The position numbers were made by a program, and so were the translations under genes. The notes under the pieces were generated by a model, which saw only the letters and a program-made list of their open reading frames with translations, made no database searches and was not told where the DNA came from. DNA of 64,000 bases from Pseudonocardia sp. (GTDB lineage: Bacteria; Actinomycetota; Actinomycetes; Mycobacteriales; Pseudonocardiaceae), in the NCBI RefSeq assembly GCF_029263155.1, contig NZ_JAJCYB010000008.1:38745-102744 (forward strand), written 5' to 3'. Positions 52,363-60,772 of the stretch are shown piece after piece (positions within the stretch are counted from its first letter, which is position 1; the number at the start of each line of letters is the position of its first letter).

Positions 52363-52608
52363 TCACCGGAGCCGGCGGTGCACGAGCGTCACCTTGCCCC
52401 GCACCAGGCGGGTAGCGTCGATCACCGTCGAGGAACGCGCCCGGTTGATCGCCTCGACGATCTCGTGGCTGTCGGGATGGGCCCACCAGCTGCCCCGGAT
52501 CGGTCCGCCCGCGACGAGCTCGGCCAGGCTCGCGGTCGGGCCGCGGGCCGACTGCAGGACGGCGCCGCGCCGGCGGACCGCGGCGACGGGATCGATGGGT
52601 GCGAGCAC
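52363..52608 (-). pseudogene. AlkZ-related protein, truncated remnant
   Basis: Read from a GTG at 52608, the frame gives an N-terminal segment VAAVRRRGAVLQSARGPTAS, then GPIRGSWWAHPDSHEIVEAI and VRGKVTLVHRRLR, which resembles small actinobacterial AlkZ-related proteins (GPxRGSWWxHP, VxLVHRRL). A TGA then interrupts it, but homologous-looking sequence (PLARLADRFDRGALDAIREH) continues in the same frame after the stop. So the gene has an in-frame stop. The family is recalled, not searched, so confidence is limited. Confidence 0.45.
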
Positions 52609-52643
52609 AGCACACCTGCGGACCCGGCACCAGTGCGGCGTGC

Positions 52644-53831
52644 TCAGCGCCGCGCGTACCGGGACCGGGCCCCAGCGGCCACGGCCGTCAGCGGCGCGGC
52701 CAGCACCATCGCGATCAGGAAGATCGCCCCGAAGGCGTGCCGGTCGGCCAGCGGCGCGACGAGCGCCGTGCCGGCCGCGCCCCCGACGAACAGCGCCGCC
52801 ACGAACAGCGACACCGCGGTCGCCCGCGCGGTGGGCACCACGTCGGTGGCCCAGCTCTGCATCGTGGAGTGGAAGAACGCCCAGCCGAGGCCGAGCAGCA
52901 CCCCGGCGCCCAGCACGGTGCCGACCCCGATCCCGAACGCCAGCACGGCCCAGCCGAGCAGGATCGAGATCCCGCCGATCGCGAGCAGCCGGGCCGCCGT
53001 CAGCCGCCCGACCAGCACCTTCACCACCTGCGCCCCGCCCAGCACCCCGACGCCGAAGACGCCGGCCACCGCGCCGGCGACCCCGACCGCCACCCCGGTG
53101 GACTGCAGAGCGGGCGCGAGGTAGACGAACGCCCCCACCAGGACGACGCCCTCGACGGCCGCCACCGCGAGCACGACGAGGGCCCACGGTGTGGTGAGCA
53201 CGCGGCGCAGGAGCCGTGCCGGACGCTCGGCCGAGCGCTGCCCGACCGGTTCGGGCAGGCGGCGCAACGCCACCCACAACCCGGCGCCCGCCAGCGCGGC
53301 CACTGCGAACGCCGCGCGCCAGGTGCTGAACTGGGCGAGCAGGCCGGCGCCCAGCGTGCCGCCGGTGGTGCCGAGCGAGGTCGCCGCCAGCACGTCGCTC
53401 AACGGCCGCTGCCGGTCCGCCGCGGGCCAGGAGTCCCCGACGTAGACCAGCGCGGCCGGGATCACCGCGGAGAAGCAGCCCCCGGTCACGCCGCGGGTGA
53501 CCGCCAACGTGCCGAGGTCCGGGGCCGCCGCCGAGGCGAGCCCGGCGACAGCGGCCCCGAGCAGGCCCAGCCGCATCGTGGCGACGCGGCCCCGCGCTCG
53601 CTCAGCAGACCCCAGACCGGCTGCGTGAGCCCGTAGGCCAGGTAGTACCCACCCGCCGCGGCCGCCACCGAGCCCAGCGACACCCGCATGTCGGCGGCGA
53701 TCACCAGCAGCAACGGCGCCATCGCGAAGCGGTCGTAGCTGCTGACGAAGGGAGGCGAGGGCGAGCGTGCGCAGGGCGGACCGGCCGGGCACCGTCGCCG
53801 GCGGCGTGCTCCCGCCGGACGCGGACCCCAC
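52644..53831 (-). CDS. MFS transporter, paralogue with compensating frameshifts
   Basis: An open frame of 395 residues runs from ATG 53831. Most of it is a good MFS carrier (VGDSWPAADRQRPLSDVL, GWAFFHSTMQSWATDVVPT) and closely matches the 12.2-13.3 kb transporter. Between ~53590 and ~53757 the match (FVSSYDRFAMAPLLLVIAAD to YYLAYGLTQPVWGLLSERG) is in another frame, so the open frame reads nonsense (LRQQLRPLRDGAVAAG) in place of helix 1 and part of helix 2. Near 53595 one base is missing relative to the intact paralogue. Two opposite frameshifts keep the frame open but probably destroy function. Confidence 0.6.
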   Translation of the reverse strand: MGSASGGSTPPATVPGRSALRTLALASLRQQLRPLRDGAVAAGDRRRHAGVAGLGGGRGGWVLPGLRAHAAGLGSAERARGRVATMRLGLLGAAVAGLASAAAPDLGTLAVTRGVTGGCFSAVIPAALVYVGDSWPAADRQRPLSDVLAATSLGTTGGTLGAGLLAQFSTWRAAFAVAALAGAGLWVALRRLPEPVGQRSAERPARLLRRVLTTPWALVVLAVAAVEGVVLVGAFVYLAPALQSTGVAVGVAGAVAGVFGVGVLGGAQVVKVLVGRLTAARLLAIGGISILLGWAVLAFGIGVGTVLGAGVLLGLGWAFFHSTMQSWATDVVPTARATAVSLFVAALFVGGAAGTALVAPLADRHAFGAIFLIAMVLAAPLTAVAAGARSRYARR

Positions 53832-53835
53832 CCGC

Positions 53836-54489
53836 CTACGTCCGGTCTCCCGCGGCGGCCCACACCAGGCCGCGCCGCAGGATCGTGCGCATCTGCGGCA
53901 CGTCGAACTCCGACACGAAGTGCCCCAGCGAGGAGAAGAAGACCCGGCCGGATCCGTGGCGCCGCTTCCACACCACGGGCATGACCACCCCGTCGATCCA
54001 CGGCGCGTGCTCGCCGGTGAACGTGGTGGTCGCCAGCACCTCGTTCGACGGGTCGACGTGCATGTAGTACTGCTCGGAGCGGTACGGGAAGTCCCCGATC
54101 CCGGCCATGACGGGGTCGTCCGGGGCCGTCACGGTGACCGTGTAGTCGATGATCCCACCGGGGTGGGCGACGAACTGTCCGCCGCAGACGAACTGGTAGC
54201 GGGTGGCCGCGCGGAAGGCGTCGCAGAGGCAGCCGTGGTAGCCGCCCAGGCCCACACCGCCCTCGACCGCCCGGCAGAGGTTGTCCAGCTCCTCGGGTTC
54301 GATCGTCGACATCGTGTGCACCGGGACGATCAGGCTGAGCACATCGAGGGCCGGGTCGGCCAGCGCCTCGGTGCCCTCCTCGACCCGGACGCCGAACCCC
54401 TCCTCGGCCAGCATCCCGGCCACGATGTGCGCCCCGCGCTCCGGTTCGTGGCCGCTCCACCCGCCCCAGACGATCAGCGCCTCCCGCAT
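53836..54489 (-). CDS. ThuA-like domain protein
   Basis: 217 residues, ThuA/trehalose-utilisation-like fold: VWGGWSGHEPERGAHIVAGML at the N-terminus, GGYHGCLCDAFRAATRY in the middle (GYHG is typical) and GRVFFSSLGHFVSEFDVP near the end. Members often sit beside Gfo/Idh/MocA dehydrogenases and act in sugar-like metabolism. Its ATG overlaps the stop of such a dehydrogenase gene. Substrate unknown. Confidence 0.83.
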   Translation of the reverse strand: MREALIVWGGWSGHEPERGAHIVAGMLAEEGFGVRVEEGTEALADPALDVLSLIVPVHTMSTIEPEELDNLCRAVEGGVGLGGYHGCLCDAFRAATRYQFVCGGQFVAHPGGIIDYTVTVTAPDDPVMAGIGDFPYRSEQYYMHVDPSNEVLATTTFTGEHAPWIDGVVMPVVWKRRHGSGRVFFSSLGHFVSEFDVPQMRTILRRGLVWAAAGDRT

Positions 54490-55577
54490 CACACCTCCAG
54501 CCGGTCCGGGTCCATCACGGCCGGTCGCTCGACCCGGCTGACGATGTCGACGTGGGTACCGGACTCCGACGAGCGGCCGAACGCCTCCAGCACCTCCAGC
54601 ACGTGCAACGCCAGCGCGCCGCTCGCCCTGTGCGGCCGCCCCGACCGCAGCGCGTAAGCGAGGTCGGCGACGCCGATGCCGCGGTGGTCGCCGTCGGTGA
54701 AGCCGTGCTCGGTCGGGACCTCGTGCCAGTCGTCGGCTGCGGCGGCCAGCTCGATGCGGCCGCCGAACCGGTTCGGGTCCGGCACAGCCAGCGCGCCGTC
54801 GGTCCCGTACAGCTCGATCGGCCGGTGCCGGTGGCGGGCGACGTCGAAGCTCATCACGACCGTGACGACGGCCCCGGAGACGAACTCGCACGTGCCGGCC
54901 ACGTGCGTCGCCACCTCCACCGGCACCGTCGAGCCCGCCAGCGGCCCGCTCATGACCTGCCGGGTGTCCCGCGCCCTCGCTGTCACGCCGGCCACGCGCC
55001 GCACCGGGCCGAGCAGGTTCACCAGATCGGTGACGTAGTACGGCCCCATGTCGAGCATCGGGCCGCCGCCCCGCTGGTAGTAGAAGCCGGGGTTCGGGTG
55101 CCAGCGCTCGTGACCGGGCCCCATCCAGAACGCCGTGCCCGCGAGCGGGCGGCCGATCGCCCCGGCGTCCAGGAGCATCCGGGCGGTCTGGTGCCCGCCG
55201 CCGAGGAACGTGTCGGGGGCACAGCCGAGCCGGACCCCCGCCGCCTCCGCCGCCTCGACGAGCTTCCGCGCCTGGGCCACCTCGACGCCCAACGGCTTCT
55301 CCGAGTGGACGTGCTTGCCGGCCGCGACGGCGCGCAGCCCCACCTCGACGTGGGCGGCGGGCACCGTCAGATTGACGATGATCTCGATCGCCGGGTCGGC
55401 CAGCAGGTCCTCGACGCTCCGCGCCGGCACGCCGAACTCCGTGCCACGGGCCCGCGCCGCCGCCGGCTCCCGGTCGGCGACGGCGCGCACGTCGAGGATC
55501 GGGAACGACCGGGCCGCGGTGAGGTAGGCGGCGCTGATGAACCCGCAGCCGATGACGCCGACGCCGACGCGGTCCAC
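54489..55577 (-). CDS. Gfo/Idh/MocA-family oxidoreductase
   Basis: 362 residues. N-terminal Rossmann motif VGVGVIGCGFISAAYLTAA, conserved EKPLGVEVAQARKLV (the catalytic Lys of the EKP motif) near residue 95, and a C-terminal alpha/beta domain with GGPMLDMGPYYVTDL. NAD(P)-dependent oxidation of a sugar or cyclitol is the usual activity. It forms an operon with the ThuA-like gene downstream and the LLM oxidoreductase gene upstream (3 bp gap). Confidence 0.87.
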   Translation of the reverse strand: MDRVGVGVIGCGFISAAYLTAARSFPILDVRAVADREPAAARARGTEFGVPARSVEDLLADPAIEIIVNLTVPAAHVEVGLRAVAAGKHVHSEKPLGVEVAQARKLVEAAEAAGVRLGCAPDTFLGGGHQTARMLLDAGAIGRPLAGTAFWMGPGHERWHPNPGFYYQRGGGPMLDMGPYYVTDLVNLLGPVRRVAGVTARARDTRQVMSGPLAGSTVPVEVATHVAGTCEFVSGAVVTVVMSFDVARHRHRPIELYGTDGALAVPDPNRFGGRIELAAAADDWHEVPTEHGFTDGDHRGIGVADLAYALRSGRPHRASGALALHVLEVLEAFGRSSESGTHVDIVSRVERPAVMDPDRLEV

Positions 55578-55580
55578 GGC

Positions 55581-56450
55581 TCAGCGCTCCCCGATCGGGC
55601 GGCCGGCGGTCAGGTGGCCCGCGACCAGGGCGGCGAGCCGGTCCAGCTCGGGCACGACCTCGGCCGGGCCCCCGGTGGGCAGCCAGAACAGGCACCGCTC
55701 GACGCCGAGCCCGGCCAGCACGTCGAGCGTCGCCGCGTCGGGGGGCGCACCGAACACGGTCACCGACGGCCGGGGCACGTCCCGCTCGGCGGCGAGGCGG
55801 CCCAGCTCGCGCAGCTGCGCCCCGAACGCCGCCGTGTCGCCGCGCCACAGCGGGATCCAGCCGTCGCCGTAGTCGAGGACCCGGCGCAGCGTGCCCGGCG
55901 AGTTGCCACCGACCAGCACCGGCGGACAGGGCTTCTGGACGGGCTTGGGCCACTGCCAGAGCGGGTCGAGGTCGACGAGCGCACCGTGGAACTCCGCGAC
56001 GTCGTTGCCCCAGATCTGGCGCATGGCGAGGACGCGCTCCCGCAGCAGCGTCCAGCGGGTGCGCGGGTCGGTGCCGTGGTGGCGCATCTCCTCGAGGTTC
56101 CAGCCCCCGCCGACGCCGAGCAGCACGCGGCCGCCGGAGAGCACGTCGAGGGTGGCCACCTCCTTGGCCAGCAGGATCGGGTCGCGCTGCGCGACGAGCG
56201 CCACGCCGGTCCCGAGCCGCAGCGATCCGGTGACGGCCGCCACCGCGGCGAGCGCGACGAACGGGTCGAGCGTGCTCTTGTACTCCCGCGGCAACTCTGC
56301 GCCGCCCCGCCACGGGCTGAGCCTGCTCGTGGGGATGTGCGTGTGCTCGGGCAGGAACAGCGATTCGAAGCCGCGCTCCTCGGTGGCGCGGCCGATATCG
56401 GTGACGTCCATCCCGTCGCCGGTTGCGAAGATCGCGACACCGAACCTCAT
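55581..56450 (-). CDS. LLM-class, probably F420-dependent, oxidoreductase
   Basis: 289 residues with the luciferase-like TIM barrel: MRFGVAIFATGDGMDVTD, then RGFESLFLPEHTHIPTSR, LRLGTGVALVAQRDPILLA and GRVLLGVGGGWNLEEM. The LGxGxGWNxxE block is common in actinobacterial F420-dependent members. First gene of a three-gene operon (LLM, Gfo/Idh/MocA, ThuA). Substrate unknown. Confidence 0.85.
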   Translation of the reverse strand: MRFGVAIFATGDGMDVTDIGRATEERGFESLFLPEHTHIPTSRLSPWRGGAELPREYKSTLDPFVALAAVAAVTGSLRLGTGVALVAQRDPILLAKEVATLDVLSGGRVLLGVGGGWNLEEMRHHGTDPRTRWTLLRERVLAMRQIWGNDVAEFHGALVDLDPLWQWPKPVQKPCPPVLVGGNSPGTLRRVLDYGDGWIPLWRGDTAAFGAQLRELGRLAAERDVPRPSVTVFGAPPDAATLDVLAGLGVERCLFWLPTGGPAEVVPELDRLAALVAGHLTAGRPIGER

Positions 56451-56557
56451 GCTGGGCAGCCTCGCCCACGATCAGGTGCGTCCGCACTGACCGAGCAGGA
56501 CAGGATCCGGCGGCCGGTTCGTACGCGCGAGGCGACGCGGCGTGCGGCGCCGAATCC

Positions 56558-56563
56558 TACGCT
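56558..56563 (+). promoter_or_regulatory. -10-like TACGCT upstream of EaCoMT copy 5
   Basis: TACGCT lies 39 bp before the ATG at 56603 in the context ATCCTACGCTCGGCC; the same TCCTACGCTCG string precedes EaCoMT copy 3 (17518-17528). Shared boxes suggest that the two genes use similar promoters. A CAGGAG site is seven bases before the ATG. Confidence 0.4.
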
Positions 56564-56602
56564 CGGCCATTCGCTGGGCCACGCCGAGACAGGAGCACAA
56601 AA

Positions 56603-57661
56603 ATGGTACGCGTCGGCACCGAGGACATTCTCTTCCCCACCGCCATCATCGGCTCCTATCCGCGGGCACCTTTCCTGCACGGAAAGGTACTCGGCGAGTT
56701 CGAGGAGCCCGACTTCGTCGACTTCGACAAGCGCACGCTCTACGAGATGGCCGTCTCGCAGGCCGTGCTGGAGCAGGAGCGGGCCGGCGTCGACATCGTC
56801 AGCGACGGCCAGCAGTACCAGGAGTTCGACACCGACTACGAGTACCACCAGCACTTCCAGTTCGTGCCGCACCGCGCTGCCGGTTTCAAGCGCTACGGCG
56901 AGCCGATTGTCGTCGAGCTCTACAAGATGTTCCACGCCCCGACCGTGGTCGGGGACATCAAATGGGTGCGGCCGATGCTGCGGCCGGTGCTCGACACCGT
57001 CAAGCAATGGGCCACCAAGCCGGTGAAGCTCGGCATCATCGGGCCGCTGACCCAGTCGGTCGCGGTCACCGACCACTACTACCAGGACCCGAAGAAGATG
57101 GCCATGGCGATGGCCGAGGTCTACAACGACGAGCTGCGCGACCTGTCCCGCCGGGGCTGCGACCAGTTCACCCTGCACGAGCCGTGGCCCTACTTCGAAC
57201 CGGAGCCCTGGCACCTCGAGGTGTGGCGGCGAACCCTCGAAGGTGTCGACGCGTACACGGTCTGGCACATCTGCTACGGCAACCAGGGCGGCAACCCCGG
57301 GGTGCTCGCCGACAAGGGCAAGGACATGTTCCCGCTCGGCTTCGACGCCGGGTTCGACCAGATCGAGATCGAGTGCAAGCGCCGCCAGTTCGCCGACCTG
57401 CCCGCGCTCAAGGGCTTCCCGAAGGACCTCGATCTCGGCGTGGGGTTGATCGACGTCAAGTCCTCGGTGACCGAGACGCCGGAGGAGGTCGCCGACGACA
57501 TCATGCGGGTCCTCGACAGCGGCGTGGTCGACCCGGAACGGCTCAGCGTCACGATGGACTGCGGCCTGGGCAACATAAAGCGGGTGCCGGCCCGCAAGAA
57601 GGTCGAGGCCATGGTGCAGGGCGCCGCGCTGGCCCGCACGCGCCTGGAGGGCCGCGGCTAG
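56603..57661 (+). CDS. MetE-like protein, EaCoMT type, copy 5
   Basis: 352 residues. Signature PTAIIGSYPRAPFLHGKV at 12-29, zinc ligands His222 and Cys224 (HICYGNQGGNPG) and a later Cys in TMDCGL. Close in layout to copy 3 (same zinc ligand numbers, YKMFHAP, CDQFTLHEPWPYFEPEPW). It stands alone, 30 kb from the nearest intact copy, next to an acyl-CoA ligase and a ring-cleavage dioxygenase, so it may serve a different epoxide or electrophile. Confidence 0.78.
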   Translation: MVRVGTEDILFPTAIIGSYPRAPFLHGKVLGEFEEPDFVDFDKRTLYEMAVSQAVLEQERAGVDIVSDGQQYQEFDTDYEYHQHFQFVPHRAAGFKRYGEPIVVELYKMFHAPTVVGDIKWVRPMLRPVLDTVKQWATKPVKLGIIGPLTQSVAVTDHYYQDPKKMAMAMAEVYNDELRDLSRRGCDQFTLHEPWPYFEPEPWHLEVWRRTLEGVDAYTVWHICYGNQGGNPGVLADKGKDMFPLGFDAGFDQIEIECKRRQFADLPALKGFPKDLDLGVGLIDVKSSVTETPEEVADDIMRVLDSGVVDPERLSVTMDCGLGNIKRVPARKKVEAMVQGAALARTRLEGRG

Positions 57662-57687
57662 CGCGCGCTGCGCTGGTGACCGGCACG

Positions 57688-57753
57688 GCACACAGTTTCG
57701 GGGGTCCGCACATGGCAGAACCTGTGTGCGGTCACTCCGAACTGTGTGCGGTC
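57688..57753. repeat. Inverted and direct repeats after EaCoMT copy 5
   Basis: GCACACAGTTTCG (57688-57700) is inverted, with one base less, as CGAACTGTGTGC (57738-57749), and CTGTGTGCGGTC occurs directly at 57722-57733 and 57742-57753 (20-bp period). The block lies between two convergent genes, so it may be a terminator, though the direct repeat is unusual for that. Confidence 0.5.
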
Positions 57754-57763
57754 GGCGGCATCG

Positions 57764-59701
57764 TCAGCGGGCGTTTCGGATCGCGTCCAGCGTCGTCTCG
57801 TCCTCCAGGGACGACAGGTCTCCGGGGTCCGTTCCGCCCGCGACCGCCTGCACCGCACGGCGCATCACCTTCGCCGACCGCGTCTTCGGCAGGGCCGTCA
57901 CGAACCGCAGCGCCCCCGGGCGGAACGGGCTCCCCAGCCGCTCGACGACGAGGTCGAGGAGCTCCTTCCGCAGGGCCTCGTCGGCCGGGCGATCCGGGTG
58001 GATCACGCAGAAGCACCACAGGGCCTGGCCCTTGAGCTCGTCGTCCATGCCCACGGCGGCCGCCTCGACGACGGCGTCGTGGGCGGTGAGCACCGACTCG
58101 ACCTCGGCCGGCCCCAGCCGCTTGCCGGCGACGTTGATCGTGTCGTCGGAGCGGCCGAGCACGTACCAGTGGCCGTCGGCGTCGCGTCGGGCCCAGTCGC
58201 CGTGGAACCAGACGCCGGGGAAGCGGCTCCAGTAGGTCTCCAGGTACCGCTCCCGGTCGTTCCAGAAGCCGCGCGTCATGGCGGGCCACGGCTGCTTGCA
58301 CACCAGGTGCCCGACCTCGCCCGGACCGACGGGGTGCCCGTCGTCGTCCCAGATGTCGACGTCCATGCCGAGCGCGGGACCTTGCAGGCTCACGGGCCGC
58401 ATCGGCGCCACCGGGTGCGGGGACAGGAAGCAGGCGCCGACCTCCGTACCCCCGGATATGTTGATCACCGGGCAGCGGCCGCCGCCGATCGTCTCCGCGA
58501 GCCAGCGGTGGGAGTCGGGGTCGATCGGCTCCCCCGTCGAGCACAGCACCCGCAGCGTGGAGAGATCGTGCCCGCCGGGCCAGGAGTCGCCGTGGGCGCG
58601 CAGCGCGCGCAGCAGGGTCGGTGAGAGCCCGAGCATCGTGACGCCCTGGCCCTCGACGAGTCGCCACAGCCGGTCGGGCGCGGGGTGGTCCGGGGCGCCC
58701 TCGTACAGCACGAGTGTCGCGCCGAGGGCGAGCACCGCCGTGGCCTGCCACGGCCCCACGATCCAGCCCATGTCCGTCACCCAGTGCACGCGGTCCTCGG
58801 CGTGCACGTCGAGCTGGTAGGCGTACTCCTCGACAGCCTTGACGAGGAACCCGCCGTGCACGTGCACCACGCCCTTCGGGCGGCCCGTCGTCCCGGAGGT
58901 GTAGGCGATCAGCAGCGGCGCCTCGGGGTCCAGCGGGACGGGCGCCCGCGGCACCCCGTACGCGACGACGTCGTGCCACCACAGGTCTCGGCCGGCGCGC
59001 CACGGCACGGGCACGTCGAGGCACTGCACCACGAGCACGGTGTGTGCACCTGCGGAGTCGGCTGCGGCGTCGGCGAGCTGCTTCATCGGGTGTTCCTTGC
59101 CGCGGCGCCGCACGCCGTCGGCAGTGACCAGCACCCGGGCGCCCGCGTCTCGCAATCGGGTCGCCACCGCGTCCGCGGCGAACCCGCTGAAGATCGGCAC
59201 CGTGACCAGCCCGAGCGAGGCGCACGCCAGGAACGTCACGACCGCCTCGGGGATCATCGGCAGGTACAGCCCGACCCGGTCACCGGCCCGCAACCCGAGG
59301 GCGTGCAGGCCACCGGCGAGGCGCTGCACCAGGCCGTCCAGCTCCCGGTAGGTGAGCCGGCGGCTGGTGCCGTCCTCGCCCTCCCAGTCCACGGCGGGGT
59401 GGTCGGCCCGGTCCCCGTGGGCGTGCCGGTGGACGCCGGCGTGCGCGACGTTCACCAGGCCGCCGGTGAACCACCGGGCCCACTCCGGGCCCGCGGACAC
59501 GTCGAGGATCGTCTCCGGCGGCCGGACGAACGCGATGGACAGGTCGTCGATCACGGCCCGCCAGAACGCGGCCGGATCCTCGACCGACCGCGCGTGCAGC
59601 TCCCCGATGGTCGCCGCCCCGAACCGGCGCATCAGGCGGGTCACGTTCGCGTGCTCGACGGCCGCGGCCGACGGCTCCCAGCAGGCGTCCTCGATGCTCA
59701 C
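57764..59701 (-). CDS. AMP-forming acyl-CoA synthetase (acetyl-/propionyl-CoA synthetase-like)
   Basis: 645 residues. ATP-binding loop YTSGTTGRPKGVVHVHGGF, then SGGTEVGACF, GDWARRDADGHWYVLGRSDD and C-terminal Lys in PKTRSAKVMRRAV (the acylation-regulated Lys position). N-terminal region with FWRAVIDDLSIAF resembles long acetate/acetoacetate ligases. It would activate a short carboxylic acid to acyl-CoA. Divergent from the ring-cleavage dioxygenase gene; substrate not set. Confidence 0.87.
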   Translation of the reverse strand: MSIEDACWEPSAAAVEHANVTRLMRRFGAATIGELHARSVEDPAAFWRAVIDDLSIAFVRPPETILDVSAGPEWARWFTGGLVNVAHAGVHRHAHGDRADHPAVDWEGEDGTSRRLTYRELDGLVQRLAGGLHALGLRAGDRVGLYLPMIPEAVVTFLACASLGLVTVPIFSGFAADAVATRLRDAGARVLVTADGVRRRGKEHPMKQLADAAADSAGAHTVLVVQCLDVPVPWRAGRDLWWHDVVAYGVPRAPVPLDPEAPLLIAYTSGTTGRPKGVVHVHGGFLVKAVEEYAYQLDVHAEDRVHWVTDMGWIVGPWQATAVLALGATLVLYEGAPDHPAPDRLWRLVEGQGVTMLGLSPTLLRALRAHGDSWPGGHDLSTLRVLCSTGEPIDPDSHRWLAETIGGGRCPVINISGGTEVGACFLSPHPVAPMRPVSLQGPALGMDVDIWDDDGHPVGPGEVGHLVCKQPWPAMTRGFWNDRERYLETYWSRFPGVWFHGDWARRDADGHWYVLGRSDDTINVAGKRLGPAEVESVLTAHDAVVEAAAVGMDDELKGQALWCFCVIHPDRPADEALRKELLDLVVERLGSPFRPGALRFVTALPKTRSAKVMRRAVQAVAGGTDPGDLSSLEDETTLDAIRNAR

Positions 59702-59773
59702 GACCGCCGAGAGTAAGCAGGTCGGTGGCCGTTCACCTGGTCCCGGACGGACGAAGCGCGGGCCCGGTCTCCT

Positions 59774-59801
59774 CCCGCCGAGGGGAGTTCCCCACGGCGG
59801 G
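59774..59801. promoter_or_regulatory. Inverted repeat in divergent promoter region
   Basis: CCCGCCG (59774-59780) and CGGCGGG (59795-59801) form a 7-bp dyad with a 14-nt spacer, in the 128 bp between the acyl-CoA ligase and the dioxygenase genes. A plausible regulator site for both, with weak support. Confidence 0.35.
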
Positions 59802-59829
59802 CCGGGGAAATACTCGACGGGTGACGGCC

Positions 59830-60765
59830 ATGGCCCTGTGTACGGTGTCCCACTCGCCGCTGATGGGTGTGAACGACCCGGGCGACGAGGTGACCGCCGC
59901 GGTCGAGCAGGCGTTCGCGGCGGCCCGGCGGTTCATCGGCGGGTTCGATCCCGAGCTGGTGCTGCTGCTCGGGCCGGACCACTACAACGGCTTCTTCCAC
60001 GACCTGATGCCGCCGTTCTGCCTGGGCACCGGCGCCACCTCGGTCGGGGACTGGGGCACCGCGGCCGGCCCGCTGCCGGTGGACCGGGACGCCGCCATGT
60101 CGCTGCTGCGCGGGGTGCTGGCCGAGGGCATCGACCTGGCCTGCTCGGAGCGGATGCACGTCGACCACGGGTTCGCGCAGCCGCTGGAGATCCTCTTCGG
60201 CCGCATCGACGCGGTGCCGCTCGTCCCGGTGTTCGTCAACTCCGTCGCCGAGCCCCTCGGCCCGGTCTCGCGCTCACGGATGCTCGGCGCGGCGCTCGGC
60301 CGCGCGGCTGCAGGCCTGGGGCGCAGGGTGCTGGTGATCGGGTCAGGTGGCCTGTCGCACGACCCACCCGTGCCGCGGCTGGAGGGGGCCCAGCCCGAGG
60401 TGGCCGAGCGGCTGATCGCCGGGCGCAACCCGACGCGGGAACAGCGGGAGGTCCGCCAGCAGAGCGTCTCCGCCGCGGGGCGGGACTTCGCCGCCGGCAC
60501 GACCACGCTCACCCCGCTCAACCCGGACTGGGACCGGCGGTTGATGGGCCTGCTCGCCGAAGCCGGCTGGGCGGAGATCGACAGCTGGTCGAACGAGGAC
60601 GTCACGGCCCACGCCGGCCGTTCCGGCCACGAGGTCCGCACCTGGATCGCCGCGTACGCCGCCCTCGGCGCGGTCGGCCCGTACCGGGTCGAGACGTCGT
60701 TCTATCGCCCGATCCCGGAGTGGATCGCCGGTTTCGGCGTCACCACTGCGGCGCTGACCGGCTGA
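59830..60765 (+). CDS. Extradiol ring-cleavage dioxygenase, MhpB-like
   Basis: 311 residues of the class III (LigB-type) family, closest in layout to 2,3-dihydroxyphenylpropionate 1,2-dioxygenase: ALCTVSHSPLMGVNDP at the N-terminus, LLLGPDHYNGFFHDLMPPF, CSERMHVDHGFAQPLEILFG (conserved His pair) and VIGSGGLSHDPPVP. It uses Fe(II) and oxygen for meta-cleavage of a catechol. The ATG at 59830 was chosen; a GTG nine bases before is possible. Next gene is a flavin hydroxylase, 7 bp downstream, which would supply the catechol. Confidence 0.87.
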   Translation: MALCTVSHSPLMGVNDPGDEVTAAVEQAFAAARRFIGGFDPELVLLLGPDHYNGFFHDLMPPFCLGTGATSVGDWGTAAGPLPVDRDAAMSLLRGVLAEGIDLACSERMHVDHGFAQPLEILFGRIDAVPLVPVFVNSVAEPLGPVSRSRMLGAALGRAAAGLGRRVLVIGSGGLSHDPPVPRLEGAQPEVAERLIAGRNPTREQREVRQQSVSAAGRDFAAGTTTLTPLNPDWDRRLMGLLAEAGWAEIDSWSNEDVTAHAGRSGHEVRTWIAAYAALGAVGPYRVETSFYRPIPEWIAGFGVTTAALTG

Positions 60766-60772
60766 GGAAGCG

